Source: Vandiemenella viatica
Lineage: Eukaryota > Arthropoda > Insecta > Orthoptera > Morabidae
Assembly (NCBI GenBank): GCA_031002005.1
Contig: CM061920.1
Location: 105,211,447 to 105,275,446 of the forward strand
Length of the DNA stretch: 64,000 nt
Direction of reading: 5' to 3'
Numbering within the stretch: position 1 is the first letter of the stretch; each line of letters opens with the position of its first letter. This document shows, piece by piece, positions 22,401 through 33,910 of this stretch. The notes under the pieces were generated by a model. The model did not search any database and was not told where the DNA came from. It saw nothing but the letters and a program-made list of their open reading frames with translations. The translations under genes were made by a program, and so were the position numbers.

Positions 22401-23212
22401 ACTGTATACCAAGATCTGGAGACAAGGGTTTATTTCGGCTACCAACAGAATATACCATTATGAGTGCAGAGCTGATGGGAATCTTGGAAGCACTAAAATA
22501 CGCAAAGACCTCCCCTTATAGCAACCATGTAATCCTATCAGATTCAAAGTCAGCATTGCTTCTAATAAAAAACCACCAAAGGAAAGTGCACAACGACTCA
22601 CGAGTACACGACATCGTGAATGCAGTTCACGAATTAAAACTAGCAAATAAGACTGTAGAGTTTAAGTGGATCAAATCACACTGCAGTCTTCCAGGCAACG
22701 AGATGGCAGACCGATACGCGAAACAAACCGCACACAGCGGTGCGATACGCAACAGTACGATCCCCCTACCCGACGCTATTCGACAGATCAAAAGAACCAT
22801 GACAGCCAAGTGGGATAAGGCGTGGAAGAGCTCACTCTCGATAAAAGGCCTACATTACGGTCGTATCCACCCGGAAATACCCCCTCTCCAGTGGTATGAG
22901 ATATATAAGTGCTCCCGCAACTTCACTATAAGTATCGCGAGATTGAAATTCAACCACGGCTGCTACAAACAACACCTCCATAGAATCCACCTCACTGACT
23001 CCCCTAATTGCCAATGTGGGGAAATAGAGGATACAAACCACTTGCTGTTTGGGTGCCGCCGAAACAAAGTAGAGACAGACCTTCTACTACACTCTCTCAA
23101 GAACAAAGGAATCCCTCTCCCCACATGTGCTGCTACCCTCTTGTCAACGGAAGACTACGACATATATCAGCTCCTATACCAACATTTGAAAAACATTGGT
23201 GTCTCAATTTAA
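19473..23212 (+). CDS. LINE ORF2 polyprotein: endonuclease-RT-RNase H, one frame break
   Basis: About 1245 codons. The APE-type endonuclease has ILQWNARSI near residue 17, SETW, GDLNAH at 145-150 and SDH at 220-222. The RT has SSPGPDNIHYGML, SYRPINLLP, QYGFRRGKGT, YTDINSAYD, GLPQGSVLAPLLFN and the catalytic YADD at 21473-21484. RNase H has YTDGSK (about 22356), AELMGILEAL, SDSKSALLLI and WIKSHCSLPGNEMAD. Near the end, CQCGEIEDTNHLLFGC is the usual terminal CCHC. The frame that starts at 19473 stops at 21272, and the homologous protein continues in another frame from about 21269, between the RT palm boxes. All catalytic residues expected are present. The break separates endonuclease from the RT active site, so this copy as read is inactive. 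Confidence 0.9.
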
Positions 23213-23838
23213 ACAAGCTGATATGATATGTGTTTTAATTATACTCTCTGGATGTCATTTTGTAATATATCATTATTGTAATAATATTGTAGATATCCTG
23301 CAAAATGAAAATGAATGGTTGTGTGATTTGAACATATGGGCGACTCAATCACAACAAATGTAAATAATTAGTTTTAAACGTATCATACTTCTGGTAGAAT
23401 ATTATTGTAAGTATTCTTAAAAATGAAAATCTCAAGTTGCTGGATACCAGAATTTGGGTGACACAGTTTATAGTCAAGTAAGAAGTTTTAATTGCGGTAT
23501 ATCACTATTGTTATACTATTGATGTTTTCCTCTCCTTTAAGTGACACAATTCAAACAAACTCAAACAATATGTTTTAACTGCATTATATCATTACTGTAA
23601 TATTATGGACTTTGATTTGTAATGTATATTGTATACTACCATTGTAATGCCATAGTGGTTATTCGGTAAAAGGAAGAAGGCTAATGACATGCTATTATTA
23701 TTATTGTTATAACATCGACGTTATTCGGTGAAATGTAAATGACTAGTTGCATATATCATTATTTGTACGTTAATGATGCTATCCTGTAATATGAAAATGG
23801 CTGTATGGGCGCATGCCTAGATGCCAATAAATTAATAA
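23213..23838 (+). other. LINE 3' UTR with irregular repeated motif
   Basis: AT-rich. A motif like ATATCATTATTGTAATA recurs loosely at about 23268, 23381, 23498, 23585 and 23753, often followed by an ATGAAAATG-like string. Unit spacing is irregular (about 87-168 bp). In other LINEs the 3' UTR is what the RT recognises, so repeats here could serve that role (inference). Confidence 0.55.
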
Positions 23839-23856
23839 AAAAAAAAAAAAAAAAAA
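23837..23856 (+). other. Poly(A) tail of the LINE
   Basis: A run of 20 A after AATAAATTAAT marks the 3' end, directly followed by the target duplication TGTTTGGCAA (23857-23866). Confidence 0.9.
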
Positions 23857-23866
23857 TGTTTGGCAA

Positions 23867-24626
23867 GTTTACGAAATATCATTGACGGGCTGCTTTGTGA
23901 TAGGAGACACAATAGGACAGACCAAGTTAACTGATTCAGGACATAGTCGTTACGAAGTTATCATATGGCGCAGGTCGTGTATACCATTAGACGACCGGAA
24001 GGCTCTAACAACCAACTTGAGAAGGCGGTCCATTTTTCGCACAGACTTTGACATCGAATACCAGAGGTATTTATTATTACCCACGAATAAGAGGAAGGTG
24101 CCCCCCTCTATCTAGAGTTTCACGCGTTTTACAAACAGGAGGGTTCGGAGTGAAACGACGATTATACTTTTCGAATGAATTTAATTAAGTGGGCAGAAGC
24201 GATCCTGATAATAATTTACTCCAAAAGACATTGTAGAAATTTGACACTTGGAAGTTCTTCTATGTTGATACTAACTGTTCTTTGTACTAATTTGTTTGCT
24301 CTTACTTAAATCAATGTTTAAATTAGTCCTAAAATTTTTTAAATTGAATTTTGTAGAATGGTTACTAAATAAAAAAGATAAATACGTCTTTTCCTAAAGG
24401 ACAGTTGTATCTGTAGCATCAGAGCTTCTTCCTTTTGCTTTCACATCAGTCATTGTTATTTGATTTGAAACCTTTCGCTGTGGCTAAACAGCTTTTTAGC
24501 GATATAAATGTTTTGTTGAGCATTTTGGTATTGGTGTTTGATGGTTTCGTTAAATCATCTTTACAAACAAAAAGGACGGCTTATCCCTGGTTTGACTAAC
24601 ATATTAGAGGTCTTCATAGTTTGATT
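23867..24626. other. Nothing identified
   Basis: AT-rich DNA between the LINE and the old hAT. A 77-aa frame at 23882-24115 has no family resemblance. Confidence 0.45.
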
Positions 24627-24634
24627 GGAACTGT

Positions 24635-27600
24635 CAGGGGTGGCGCTAGCAAGATTTTCAGTTAGTGCGATATCTCAATGTGGCGCCCGAAATGTGCAGT
24701 CGCTTATTCATGATTAAGGCGTCCATATAGACAGACTGAAGATAACATACATTTTTTACTTCCTACTAACATTATGGATGTAAATGTTTATATGCTTTGA
24801 TGTTTTTACTGTTTCACGTCGAAAAGGCTGAACGATTTAGGATAAAATTTGGAATAATGTGTTGGCTATCTACTTTTATCCCGATCGAGAATAGTTTTCG
24901 TGGGATTCAAATACGAATACGTGTATGAATACATTATGAATACCACTCGACCAAAGCCGATGACAGAAGATGGTCTTTAAATATTAATAACAACTCAAAC
25001 CTCAGAAAGATTAGTATATGATAGTAGTGGTATGAATGAGAAACAACAACTGTAAAAACGAACACTATATGTATGGAAAGGTTTATTTAAGCTAATATGA
25101 CGTAAACAAAGCTCACATCACGTATCCGTCATATTCAAATAGCTTTTAATAATTTTTTTAAACCGACAAACGGGGAAATAAAATCATAACTTAAAGGCCT
25201 AAATTGCCATCTTCCTCACATTGGGCAATATTATTTTATATAGATAAAATTTCAAGATGTGACAATCTAGACTCTGCTTTTACCGTAAATAAGATTTGAT
25301 AAGCTTGAATTTAGTGATAGTTACTGGTATAGTTGGCAAAATTCGAGGTGCTGTTCAAACGTTTTTGTTTCAGTAGTTGAACGTTTAACGGTTCTGTTGA
25401 TTCAAGCCCCATCAGCAATAGTTTCAGTTAGAACCTCAATCAATTCACAACGAAATATGTTAACTTTTCCTCCATCAGTTAATCTTATATCAAAATCTGC
25501 ACAGAATTATTCCATTTCTGACGTTTCAGGAATTGTTTTGATAATGTGTAAGAACGGCACTGTATCATTAAATTTGGACTGTTGTGTTAATCGAGTGACC
25601 AACGCATTCTCAATTGTAACCATCATGTGCCAAAAAACGTTCATTGTAAACAATTGCTCTGGATCTGTTGCTATCTCATCTGCGGCCTCATACTAAAAAA
25701 TCTCTGCTTTCTTCGGTATCTGACTGGCTTAGTAATAGGATATGTCCCAGTCTCAGAAGCAATTTATGTAGCTGTTATCAGAGCAGACGAATAACCCCGA
25801 TACTCTCCCTCAAATTCAGAGCTGTTTTCCAGCAATTGTGAAGCGTGTCATAAATACGCTTTCATCCTGCATAGCCTTACTTGGATTATTTACTTGAAAC
25901 AATGTATTATACCAAGTGCCCAGTGTAACTCCGAACTCAAGTTGCTCCATGATCTGTCTCAGGACAAGGCCTCTGTTGCTGCAATTGAATTATTCGTTTC
26001 CAGAAGGAACTGAAGAGTTGTGACAACGGAGTACAGCGAAGTCAGAAGCTCAATTCCCAAAACAAGTTTCGCAAATGTTTTTGGTGATAGTTCTTTTAAG
26101 TGCTTCGATACCACTTCAAATCGTTTTGTTGATCGAGAGAATAGAACAAATATTTTTAAAAGAAATCTGGACAAAGAAACCGATTTAACTGACGTTTTGG
26201 TGGCAGCTATCTAGATTAAAAAATGCTCGAAGCAATTGGTACAGAATGCTGCTTTGAACTTCTTTGTTTCTTCCTAACATACGGGAGCCACGGTCATATC
26301 TTTGGCCTTGACAACCGTTCATATCCAAACAGAAATTTTGCAAAGTATCCTCAAGCCACAGGCCAGTGAGTTCAGCTCCCAGGTCCTGAATAATCACTTG
26401 CCGGATTGTAAGCTGTGAAACACTCACGCACTTGGACTTCGTCTTCATTAGTGTCAACAAAAACAATGTTAAAGATAATTGTTACAAGTAACTGACATCG
26501 GGAGCTCAGTTCAGTGTGATGGAAAACTATTTTCATGACTTATCCATAGTCAAATTTTTATTACAAACTTCTTTCATTTTGAATACGGTTTTCAAAATAA
26601 TAGACATTAGTCTCCTTATTAGCAACGCGGTGGAGATGCTCCATCATCAGAGATTCATATTTTTCTAGCAGTTACAATGTAACTTGGAGGTTACCGTTAT
26701 TGAAATTATTTAGTGTTTCAGATCCAAAGCTTCCTCTGAACAAGAAATTACGGCCTATAAATCAAATACATTCATTCGAATATTGCAACCCACCGTAATT
26801 TTTCGTCTTCAGTCTGTATTTATAAATGCTTGTCTATTACACTGAAGTTCTTTAATCGAATCAATGCTTCTCTCTAACTGAGTATGGTGCGCTAATAATC
26901 TGAGGCAATTTCGTGAGTTTTGAGACGTTCTTATTACCGAGTCATCAAACAATTCTTGGCCAAAATAAGAGCGAGACCTAGTGTTGAATGAACAACAGAA
27001 ATAACAATATACTTTACTTGCAGATTTAAAGTAAACAAGTCATCTTCTTTAATAAGTTTCTTCAATTGGCTCTGCTCTTTGGAAATTCGTAATCGAAAAA
27101 TGACGTCTATGTTTTTTTCTTGGATTTTTTCGTTGCTCGAATAGTTATTTCATCTTTGGTTGCAGAATAAACGAGCGTATCATCATAAATTGTACTTTGA
27201 AAAGGCGACAGTGGTGGTATGTCTGGTATACCCAATTCTGTAATATTTTGAACTGCAGACGACGTTCAAGTCATATCTAAATTTTCTCATACATGTTGCT
27301 CTTATAGATATCTATAAAAGACACATTACGCTTTGTAAATATGTACTACACGAACGTTAACTGCAATCATCTTAGGTCTAATGTGGTAGAAATATATAAG
27401 TATGTCGAATCTCTCCCCATGAATATGCACCCCCATGCGAATGAACTCCAAGAATACAACCCAACAGGTAGGAAACAGGTGCGGGAGGCGCGGTACCGGA
27501 AAGTGCTAATTATGGGACGATTAGAGTAACTCGAAGTTACCTGATTCTATGACGACATACGACTATGCATCATCCTGAATCTCTTAGGTTTATAAACTCT

Positions 27601-27743
27601 TCTTGATGAACAGTGTGTTAAAATAATATGTGAACCGCAAACTGGGTTATTGTAGAATTTATTTTTCATTTTTCGCGCACACGATCTATCGCCCCCAATA
27701 TGACGGCGCCCGGTGCGGTCGCACCACCCTATAGCCACCCCTG
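24635..27743 (-). mobile_element. Old hAT DNA transposon, about 3.1 kb
   Basis: The left end starts CAGGGGTGGCGCTAGC and the right end, in reverse complement, starts CAGGGGTGGCTATAGG, so the terminal inverted repeat CAGGGGTGGC is perfect for 10 bp. Flanks GGAACTGT (24627-24634) and GGAATTAT (27744-27751) agree at six of eight positions, as a decayed 8-bp hAT duplication would. Between them lies a minus-strand transposase relic of the ZMYM1-like hAT type. Its size is near that of an autonomous element, but the coding region is full of stops. Confidence 0.75.
25150..26470 (-). pseudogene. Decayed ZMYM1-like hAT transposase
   Basis: On the minus strand, in order: LDMNGCQGQRYDRGSRMLGR (about 26330-26260), matching the CRGQGYDGAxNMSG box of ZMYM1/TTF-type hAT proteins; a region with SRSTKRFEVVSKHLKELS (about 26125-26070); WYNTLFQVNNPSKAMQDE (about 25930-25860), matching W..LFxxVNxxSKxLQ; and a C-terminal RILPTIPVTITKFKLIKSYLR (about 25340-25270), matching the hAT dimerisation end, where the SCERSFSKLK core is damaged. 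Stops and frame changes lie between the blocks. The N-terminal BED/TTF zinc finger toward 27700 was not recognised. Confidence 0.75.
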
Positions 27744-27751
27744 GGAATTAT

Positions 27752-30700
27752 TAATCGAACACTGCTGTGAATTTGACATGTCAAGCAGACATGAGCTTAT
27801 ATTTAAGTCCTACAATTTACTACTATTGTTTGAAAATATTTCTAAATCCTTTCGGTTGATTAACAGTGAATGTATCTTTACTATTAGTGATGTTAAAGTT
27901 TCTTCAACGTTCTATTCCTCAGATTACTAAATACGTCGATAAACATTATAATACTATCTGAGACTGACACAGTTTAATAAAAATAAAATAAATTCGTTTA
28001 TCAGATACTTTGTGGATACAGATGAGAATATCACCGTATACTTTTTTTGCTTCGAAACTGACCACCCAAATATAAAACTGATTCCGCATTTAGCTGCAGT
28101 AAATGATTATCAAAATAATTGTTCTCTGCAGTGAATAATCACCAATCTGTAAGAGTCAGAGAAATTATTCAGTCCGACAACTTTAACCCAGATAATCAAT
28201 TAGTACACTACAATATTATATAAAATATTTACATTTGGCTAAACATTTTCGAAAAAATTAGCGGAGACAAAAATGGTATTCCAATTTTGTATTAGGGAGC
28301 GTCTGCCTGTAGTGAATTTACGAAAATTATAAATAAATCTCAGAATTTGAAATTATTATTAACAATTATGGAAAGCGAAAATGGAGTGTTGATAAACTGA
28401 CCTAGAATGTTCGAAATTTTGGAGAAATTTTATATGTCTTCTCTAGAAAGGGTGTAGTTGGAAACAAAAGACTGATACGTTATAAAGCCAGTGATATTGT
28501 AAAATCTCTTTCTATACTGGATTCATACAATTTTAGTTAGGTGGTACCGTATATATTTTGCGTAATACTGACCTTTCATTTGATTAGTAAGTAAGTGCGT
28601 GATATTCTAGATATACCTGAATTACTGTAAACCATTATATGTTATCCACTGACGACTCTCAATACCACGAATTTCCTCTTTTCCAGTACTCATATCACTA
28701 TGTGGGTAGGTGCGAATTGTCTTAGTGAGACAAGGTAAGCGTTCAGGCGATTAACTTGAGCTTACTATCGGTTTCCTTTGTGCCGGATGTTACAGGTTCG
28801 CTCAGTGGACCGTGAAACGTGTGTTTGAACTGTGTACTTGCTTAATTGGAGCGGTAGATGCGCGGGATGTGCTGGAAATTAGGCAGCCCGGAGTGTTGTA
28901 TTCGCTTAGGAACTTAAGAGTCCACTAACTGGGCCACAAGACACATATTCATTTCTTGGTTTAAATGTTTCGAAATTATTTCCAAACTCTACAGTTTTTA
29001 CCGGTCGTTTGTCTCGTGATTGCGAAATCTTGTCTGTGCATCCAACGCTACATCAGTTACTGTGGTCTGACGCAGTTGTCAATCTTCTCCTATGCCAAGG
29101 TCTCCCATAACTTCAACATAACCATTACGAACTACGCAGTCAATTGACAGTTTTGTATATTCAAAACATTTGCCTTCGACTGCGTCATTTCTCTTCGACT
29201 ATTCCGTCCAATTTCAAATGAAACAATAACTTTTGTCTTAAAATAAAACCCATGTTTCGTTAGTACAGGAACACACGAAAAGTCAAAGTAGTGATACGAG
29301 GCTCCCAACCTTGCACCATTATGAGGTTTGCCGGTCATACTACGATAGAAGCTTTCGGTATCGTTGTGCTGAAAATCAGATAAAATTAATGGAAAAAGTG
29401 TGCTGTATAATACCAATGGTTCACACACGGACACAAGTACTACGGTATACCGTCATCGGTATATCAGCCATACTGGATACTAACATCAGCAGCATTCACA
29501 GCAGTCTGGTATAAAGTGAGCACAGTATTATGAGAACTGCTAAAAAGGTAAATTAAAAAAAAATATACGCTTCTGATCGTCAATTGTGAAATAGTGAAAA
29601 CAAGAAAAAAATGTGTTTCTGTAACAACAATTCTATAAACAAAACTATAACAACGACTTAGAAAAAGGTTTCCTACTCCATCGTAAATTAAAAGTAGTTT
29701 CAAGTAGTTTCTAACTTACATTTGAGCATAATTAGCGAGTCAGATAAGTATTAAAAGAAATTTCACCACCTCTTATGTTACGCTGTGTGATGCAGTCAAG
29801 AAGTGAACTGAACACTTTGATTATAAGTTTTTACTTTAAATGCCAACAGATTACTTACATAAAAATGTGATTTCTGATGAGAGAAAAAGGATTTCTGTTG
29901 TAAATAATTCACAGTGTCTCAACATATATTACAAACAAAAGAAATGAATAAAAATAGTATTTTCTGTGACAAACGAAATATCTTTGCTAACAGTTCACAG
30001 GTATGGCTCTAATGGAAGCTTTGGAAGGATGTAAAGTCTTTCTCGCAGTGTGAACTTCACAGCTATTCTGGCTTTACTGAGTTGCCGTGAGTTCAGACTA
30101 ATGTAGCATTTAACGGTATTTTGCAGAAGGTAAGAAGGAATTTCTAAAGCTGTTTACGCTGTTTTGTGGGCTATATGATTCGCTAATTAATGAGTTTCAC
30201 AGCTTGGGTTGTTTTTAACGTTTGCCTTTGCCCTTTAAACTCATTCCTGAGATGTAGTGCAAAACGGAAGGTGAACGTCTGAGTTCATTTATTTACGAAA
30301 TTGCTAGGAGCCTCTTAACGTAACTTCTGCGCTAGTGTAGACGCTTTGGTTTACTGATAACATTGCAGTATATACGAGGGACATTTTAATTACATAATGT
30401 TTACTCCTGTAGTTTCAACGAGGGCAATTTATCAACAACGCAATCGCATTAAAAGTTGTAATGATAATGCCGTTAACCACATTTGTTTGTAATCTGAATA
30501 ACAAACTGCGTCAAATGTGTGTCTTTCAGCGATCTGGGATGCGAATATTTTTCCACGCACGAGAATATACGAGTAATTCTCGTCTGTTCTTAGACGCTTG
30601 GGTAAGATAAATGGGTGGAAAGTTGTCCGTTGTAAAACAAAGTACGAGAGCGCATTAAATATTCATACGCGGCGCCTTTGATACAAAAGGGAGCTCCATA

Positions 30701-32885
30701 GCGGAAAATCACGCCAGGGTTCTTGCTCCATAACACTGATTTTATTCACTGCATCTGCGCTTGCAATTAATAAAGCTACGTTGCTTAACATCGCAGATTT
30801 TTAGTAGAACACTCAAAAAAGTGTTTTGTGCTAGCTGTTCGATTGATTATCATGTATTTGAAGAGTGTTAATAAGCAATACGGAGACGGTTCAGAATTCC
30901 ACTGCAGTTGGAATTTAGTAGTTAATACAGAGAGCAAAGAAAAATTTAATTGAAAAAACCTCTTGATGATTTTTTTCAAATTGAGACACCGAATTATGAG
31001 AATTCAGCATAGTAAATATGTTGAACCTTATCACAGTAAATATTGTTTCTAGTAGTGCACTAATGATCAGAATTCTAGTGACGCAACACATATAGATTGT
31101 TGGTCACCTGAACTCGCTCTTCGCCAAGTCACTAAATTCAGAAATAATATTGCTGAAAATGTTGGCACCCAAAGCCAGACAAACAAATCGAAACCATCAT
31201 CTAATAAGTCAAACAATTCATTTCAACAAAATAATGCAATATTTCTTCTTATTTTCAATTTCTAATAGCTGTTGACTACGGGAAATAACTTCATATATTC
31301 TTTTTTTTTAATATTCTTAACTATTGATAATTCTTCATCCGTCCACTTTATTGTTTTCTTATTTATTTTTCCCAGACTGTTTTTCTCTGCTTCTGCCCAT
31401 TAATTTGAAACTCTCAAACTCTGTACTCATTTTATGAGACACAATATTTTTCATGATTTCTTATTTCTTAGGATTCAATTAAGGTTTTTCTTTAGTAAAA
31501 CAATCAGTTTGTGTGTAAATTGATCCTTTTCCGGCACACATATTCTAGAAATTCTTCTCTGGTTTGCAGCCTGATATGTTCTACTGTGGACGACATACAA
31601 TCACGCATTCGGTGGCTTGCTGTCATCATAACCTCTTCGACAGTCTAATCAGAATAATCCAATACTTTTTTCACAGTTTATGGACTAATTCGCAACATGT
31701 GTTGATAAAAAGCTACTATTATTTTACTTATAGTATCCAAAAGTCTGTGTTCTTTTCATTTCATTTTCCGTTGGTCGCAGAGATTTAGCAAAAATTTTCT
31801 CTCCTTAACGTGTAATTATTTAATTTCCCCCTTTCTTCATGCAGAAAAATATTCTTCCGCACAGTGATTTTTATGGTTTTTACTACATTATATCATCGAC
31901 TTTTTATTTTTAGTGGCATTGTTTTTTCTTTGTCATGTGAGATGCTAATTTCATTAGTCAAAATCTATTTACATTTGATTTTTTAATATTGTTGTAAGTA
32001 TTCCATCGAAAAGTGTTAGAGAAATACCATCTCATTGTCTGAGTCATTTCTGTTTCAAAGGGTTATGAAATTTCACTGCAGAATTTATATCATACTGTTA
32101 AAAATCTCCATTAAAATAAGATAAAGAAATCGTTCCAGCAATGCTGAAGCGTTGATTACATAATTCTGTATTACAGGAATTTTCACATAAAATTCTTTTA
32201 TTTTTAAAACAAATTTTTTAAGATATTCCTCGATAATTTACTCCAGGCCCTATCCATTATATTGTGGATAAAGTGATTTAATACCTTATGATAATACTAA
32301 TTATCCCTTCACTTGAACATTCCATTTCTATTCTTTCTTCCAATATGCATTTTAGTCTCATCTTATAAGCTTTCCTTAATTTGAATGGATAAATAGCTGA
32401 TGAAAATCACCAGATCAGAGCGAGCAAAATGAGATGTTATAGAACATTTTCACTCTACAGTTTATAGTATATTTGTAGTTATTTCAATAAGTGCTGTAAC
32501 GAATGTTGATTTCGCTAACAGATTCAGTACAAAATACGTGGAGCGGTTCTTTAGGAACGGCGATTATCACATCGTCATAGTAACAGCCCCCATCGTTTTT
32601 CGTGGACCTCTATTACTTAACAATATTCGACTTTTAGTATTTAAATGGGCAGCAGCCTATATGCGTTGGCGATTAGATGGTCCTTCTCGTCCATAATATG
32701 CTGTATTTTCGTGTAGAGTTGAAATGTTGATAAACCATCTGATTCACCGGGAGCTGACCTACTGATTTTTGTCAGCCAGCTGTCCATTCCAATTATGGAA
32801 ATCTCATAACCTGCAATGTATGCCGTTTTCCAGAATTCTCTTTTCACGTCGAATACTTACCCTTCGAAATACTATTAATAACTAG
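27752..32885. other. Long AT-rich interval, no gene; motif-rich patch at 30610-30780
   Basis: Five kilobases with only short, unrelated open frames (for example 28965-29147, 29132-29434 minus, 31564-31788). No element ends were found. A lone TACGAGGGACATTTTAA at about 30374 resembles a mariner end but has no partner. The patch 30610-30780 is listed separately. Confidence 0.5.
30610..30780. promoter_or_regulatory. Possible conserved non-coding element
   Basis: A high-complexity patch in simple AT-rich DNA. It has CCTTTGATA (30675-30683), close to the TCF/Pangolin site, and GCAATTAATAAAG (30762-30774), close to Hox-type sites, with ATTAAATATTCAT nearby. Single motifs are common by chance, so this is only a candidate. 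Confidence 0.2.
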
Positions 32886-33640
32886 TAAGAGACCCAGAAA
32901 GTATGGAACGCAGTTCGGATCTGCAGCACTGATATTTCTGGAAGACTACGACAAAAGTGGAAACCAAGTTATCGATCGTATCGTAACTGCCGACGAGACT
33001 TGGGTAATGCTCGTCACCTGTGAAACAAAATGGCAGTCGATAGAATGGCGACACACGCATTCGTCCAAGAAACCGAGGAAATGTCTGCAAACGCTGACAA
33101 CTGGAAAAATCACGGCTACTGTGTTTCGGAACGCTCAGGGAGTGATTCTCGTTGATTTTCTTGAACGTGGCCAAACAATCAACTCTGAGAGGTATTGCCA
33201 ACCACTCCAAAAATTAAGACGCGCGATACAAAACAACCGTCGGGGAAACCTCAGCGAGAATGTTTTGTTTCTCCACGACAACTCTCGTTCACACACCGCC
33301 AATTGTACCCAGGAGCTCTTTGAAGGTTTTAGATTGGAAGTTTTCAATCATCCGCCGTACAGCCTGGATTTGTTGCCGAGAGACTGCCACCTGTATTTCC
33401 AGCGATGAAGACGCTTTGACACTGACCAGTGGTTGGACTACGCAGGCGGCAGATTTCTATAGAATGGGTATTAAAAAGCTTTTACCACGTTATGATAAAT
33501 GCCTTAATTCAAATGGCGATTATGTAGAAAAATAGCTTAGGAGTTTACCTCCAAAATGTATGTAATGAAAATGGTTATTTTTTTCACTATGTTTACTTTT
33601 TATTTCAAAACTTCTGTTACTTTCTGGACAGCCCTCGTAT
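32886..33640 (+). mobile_element. Mariner DNA transposon with 5' internal deletion
   Basis: The right end (33611-33639) reads in reverse complement TACGAGGGCTGTCCAGAAAG, a typical mariner terminal repeat. A decayed left counterpart, GAGACCCAGAAAGTATGGAA, lies at 32889-32908. Only the C-terminal two-thirds of the transposase lies between them. Mariners are usually about 1.3 kb, so roughly 500 bp including the DNA-binding domain has been lost. TA flanking dinucleotides are present on the right (TATAATA) but not decisive. Confidence 0.75.
32930..33535 (+). pseudogene. Mariner transposase, N-terminally deleted and frameshifted
   Basis: Catalytic core of a DD34D transposase: IVTADETWV (first Asp, about 32979-33005), FLHDNSRSH (second Asp, about 33268-33294) and PYSLDLLPRD (third Asp, 33355-33384). 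The family consensus there is HDNARPH and PYSPDLAPSDYHLF, so the boxes are slightly worn. The frame stops at 33408 after LYFQR, and the protein continues in another frame as AADFYRMGIKKLLPRYDKC and NSNGDYVEK to 33535. The helix-turn-helix region that binds the inverted repeats is missing. It could not work alone. Confidence 0.85.
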
Positions 33641-33759
33641 AATAAACCACGAGACACTTAATAAATGGCTAGGTTAAATATTTTATAAGTTTGTTTTTAA
33701 GAACATTTTTGATATGTGCTAAAACAAAATTACATGTTCACAGAGAATATTGGAAGTAT

Positions 33760-33910
33760 AACTTTATCGTCAGCAACAAAGCCAGCAGCCCATTTGCGGT
33801 ATTGCCAGATTAACAGCTGTTGTCACGGGGTGTAATCAATTACCAAAAACCACATCGTGCATTAAATTGCGTTTCAGGGAGACGTTGTAAAAATGAATAA
33901 CAACCAACTA
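33760..33910. promoter_or_regulatory. Possible conserved non-coding element
   Basis: Complex sequence just after the mariner, with an E-box CAGCTG (33814-33819), a paired-class homeodomain dimer palindrome TAATCAATTA (33833-33842) and a Runx-like AACCACA (33848-33854) within 41 bp. Clusters like this occur in enhancers but also by chance. Confidence 0.25.

Larger units (their letters stand above)
17459..23856 (+). mobile_element. Full-length I-clade-like non-LTR retrotransposon, 6.4 kb
   Basis: Order: 5' UTR (17459-17671), ORF1 with three zinc knuckles, ORF2 with endonuclease, RT, RNase H and a terminal CCHC, 3' UTR, poly(A). The first bases after the target duplication, (A)CAGTCGAG, resemble the CAGT start of I-type elements. 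An RNase H domain after the RT is typical of the I group and absent from jockey and CR1, so I place it in or near I. Three single frame breaks (two in ORF1, one in ORF2) are the only defects seen. The duplication is still perfect, so insertion was fairly recent. Copying would occur by target-primed reverse transcription. Confidence 0.9.

Noticed and set aside
30370..30392. Mariner-like end TACGAGGGACATTTTAA
   Set aside because: No partner end and no transposase nearby; could be chance.
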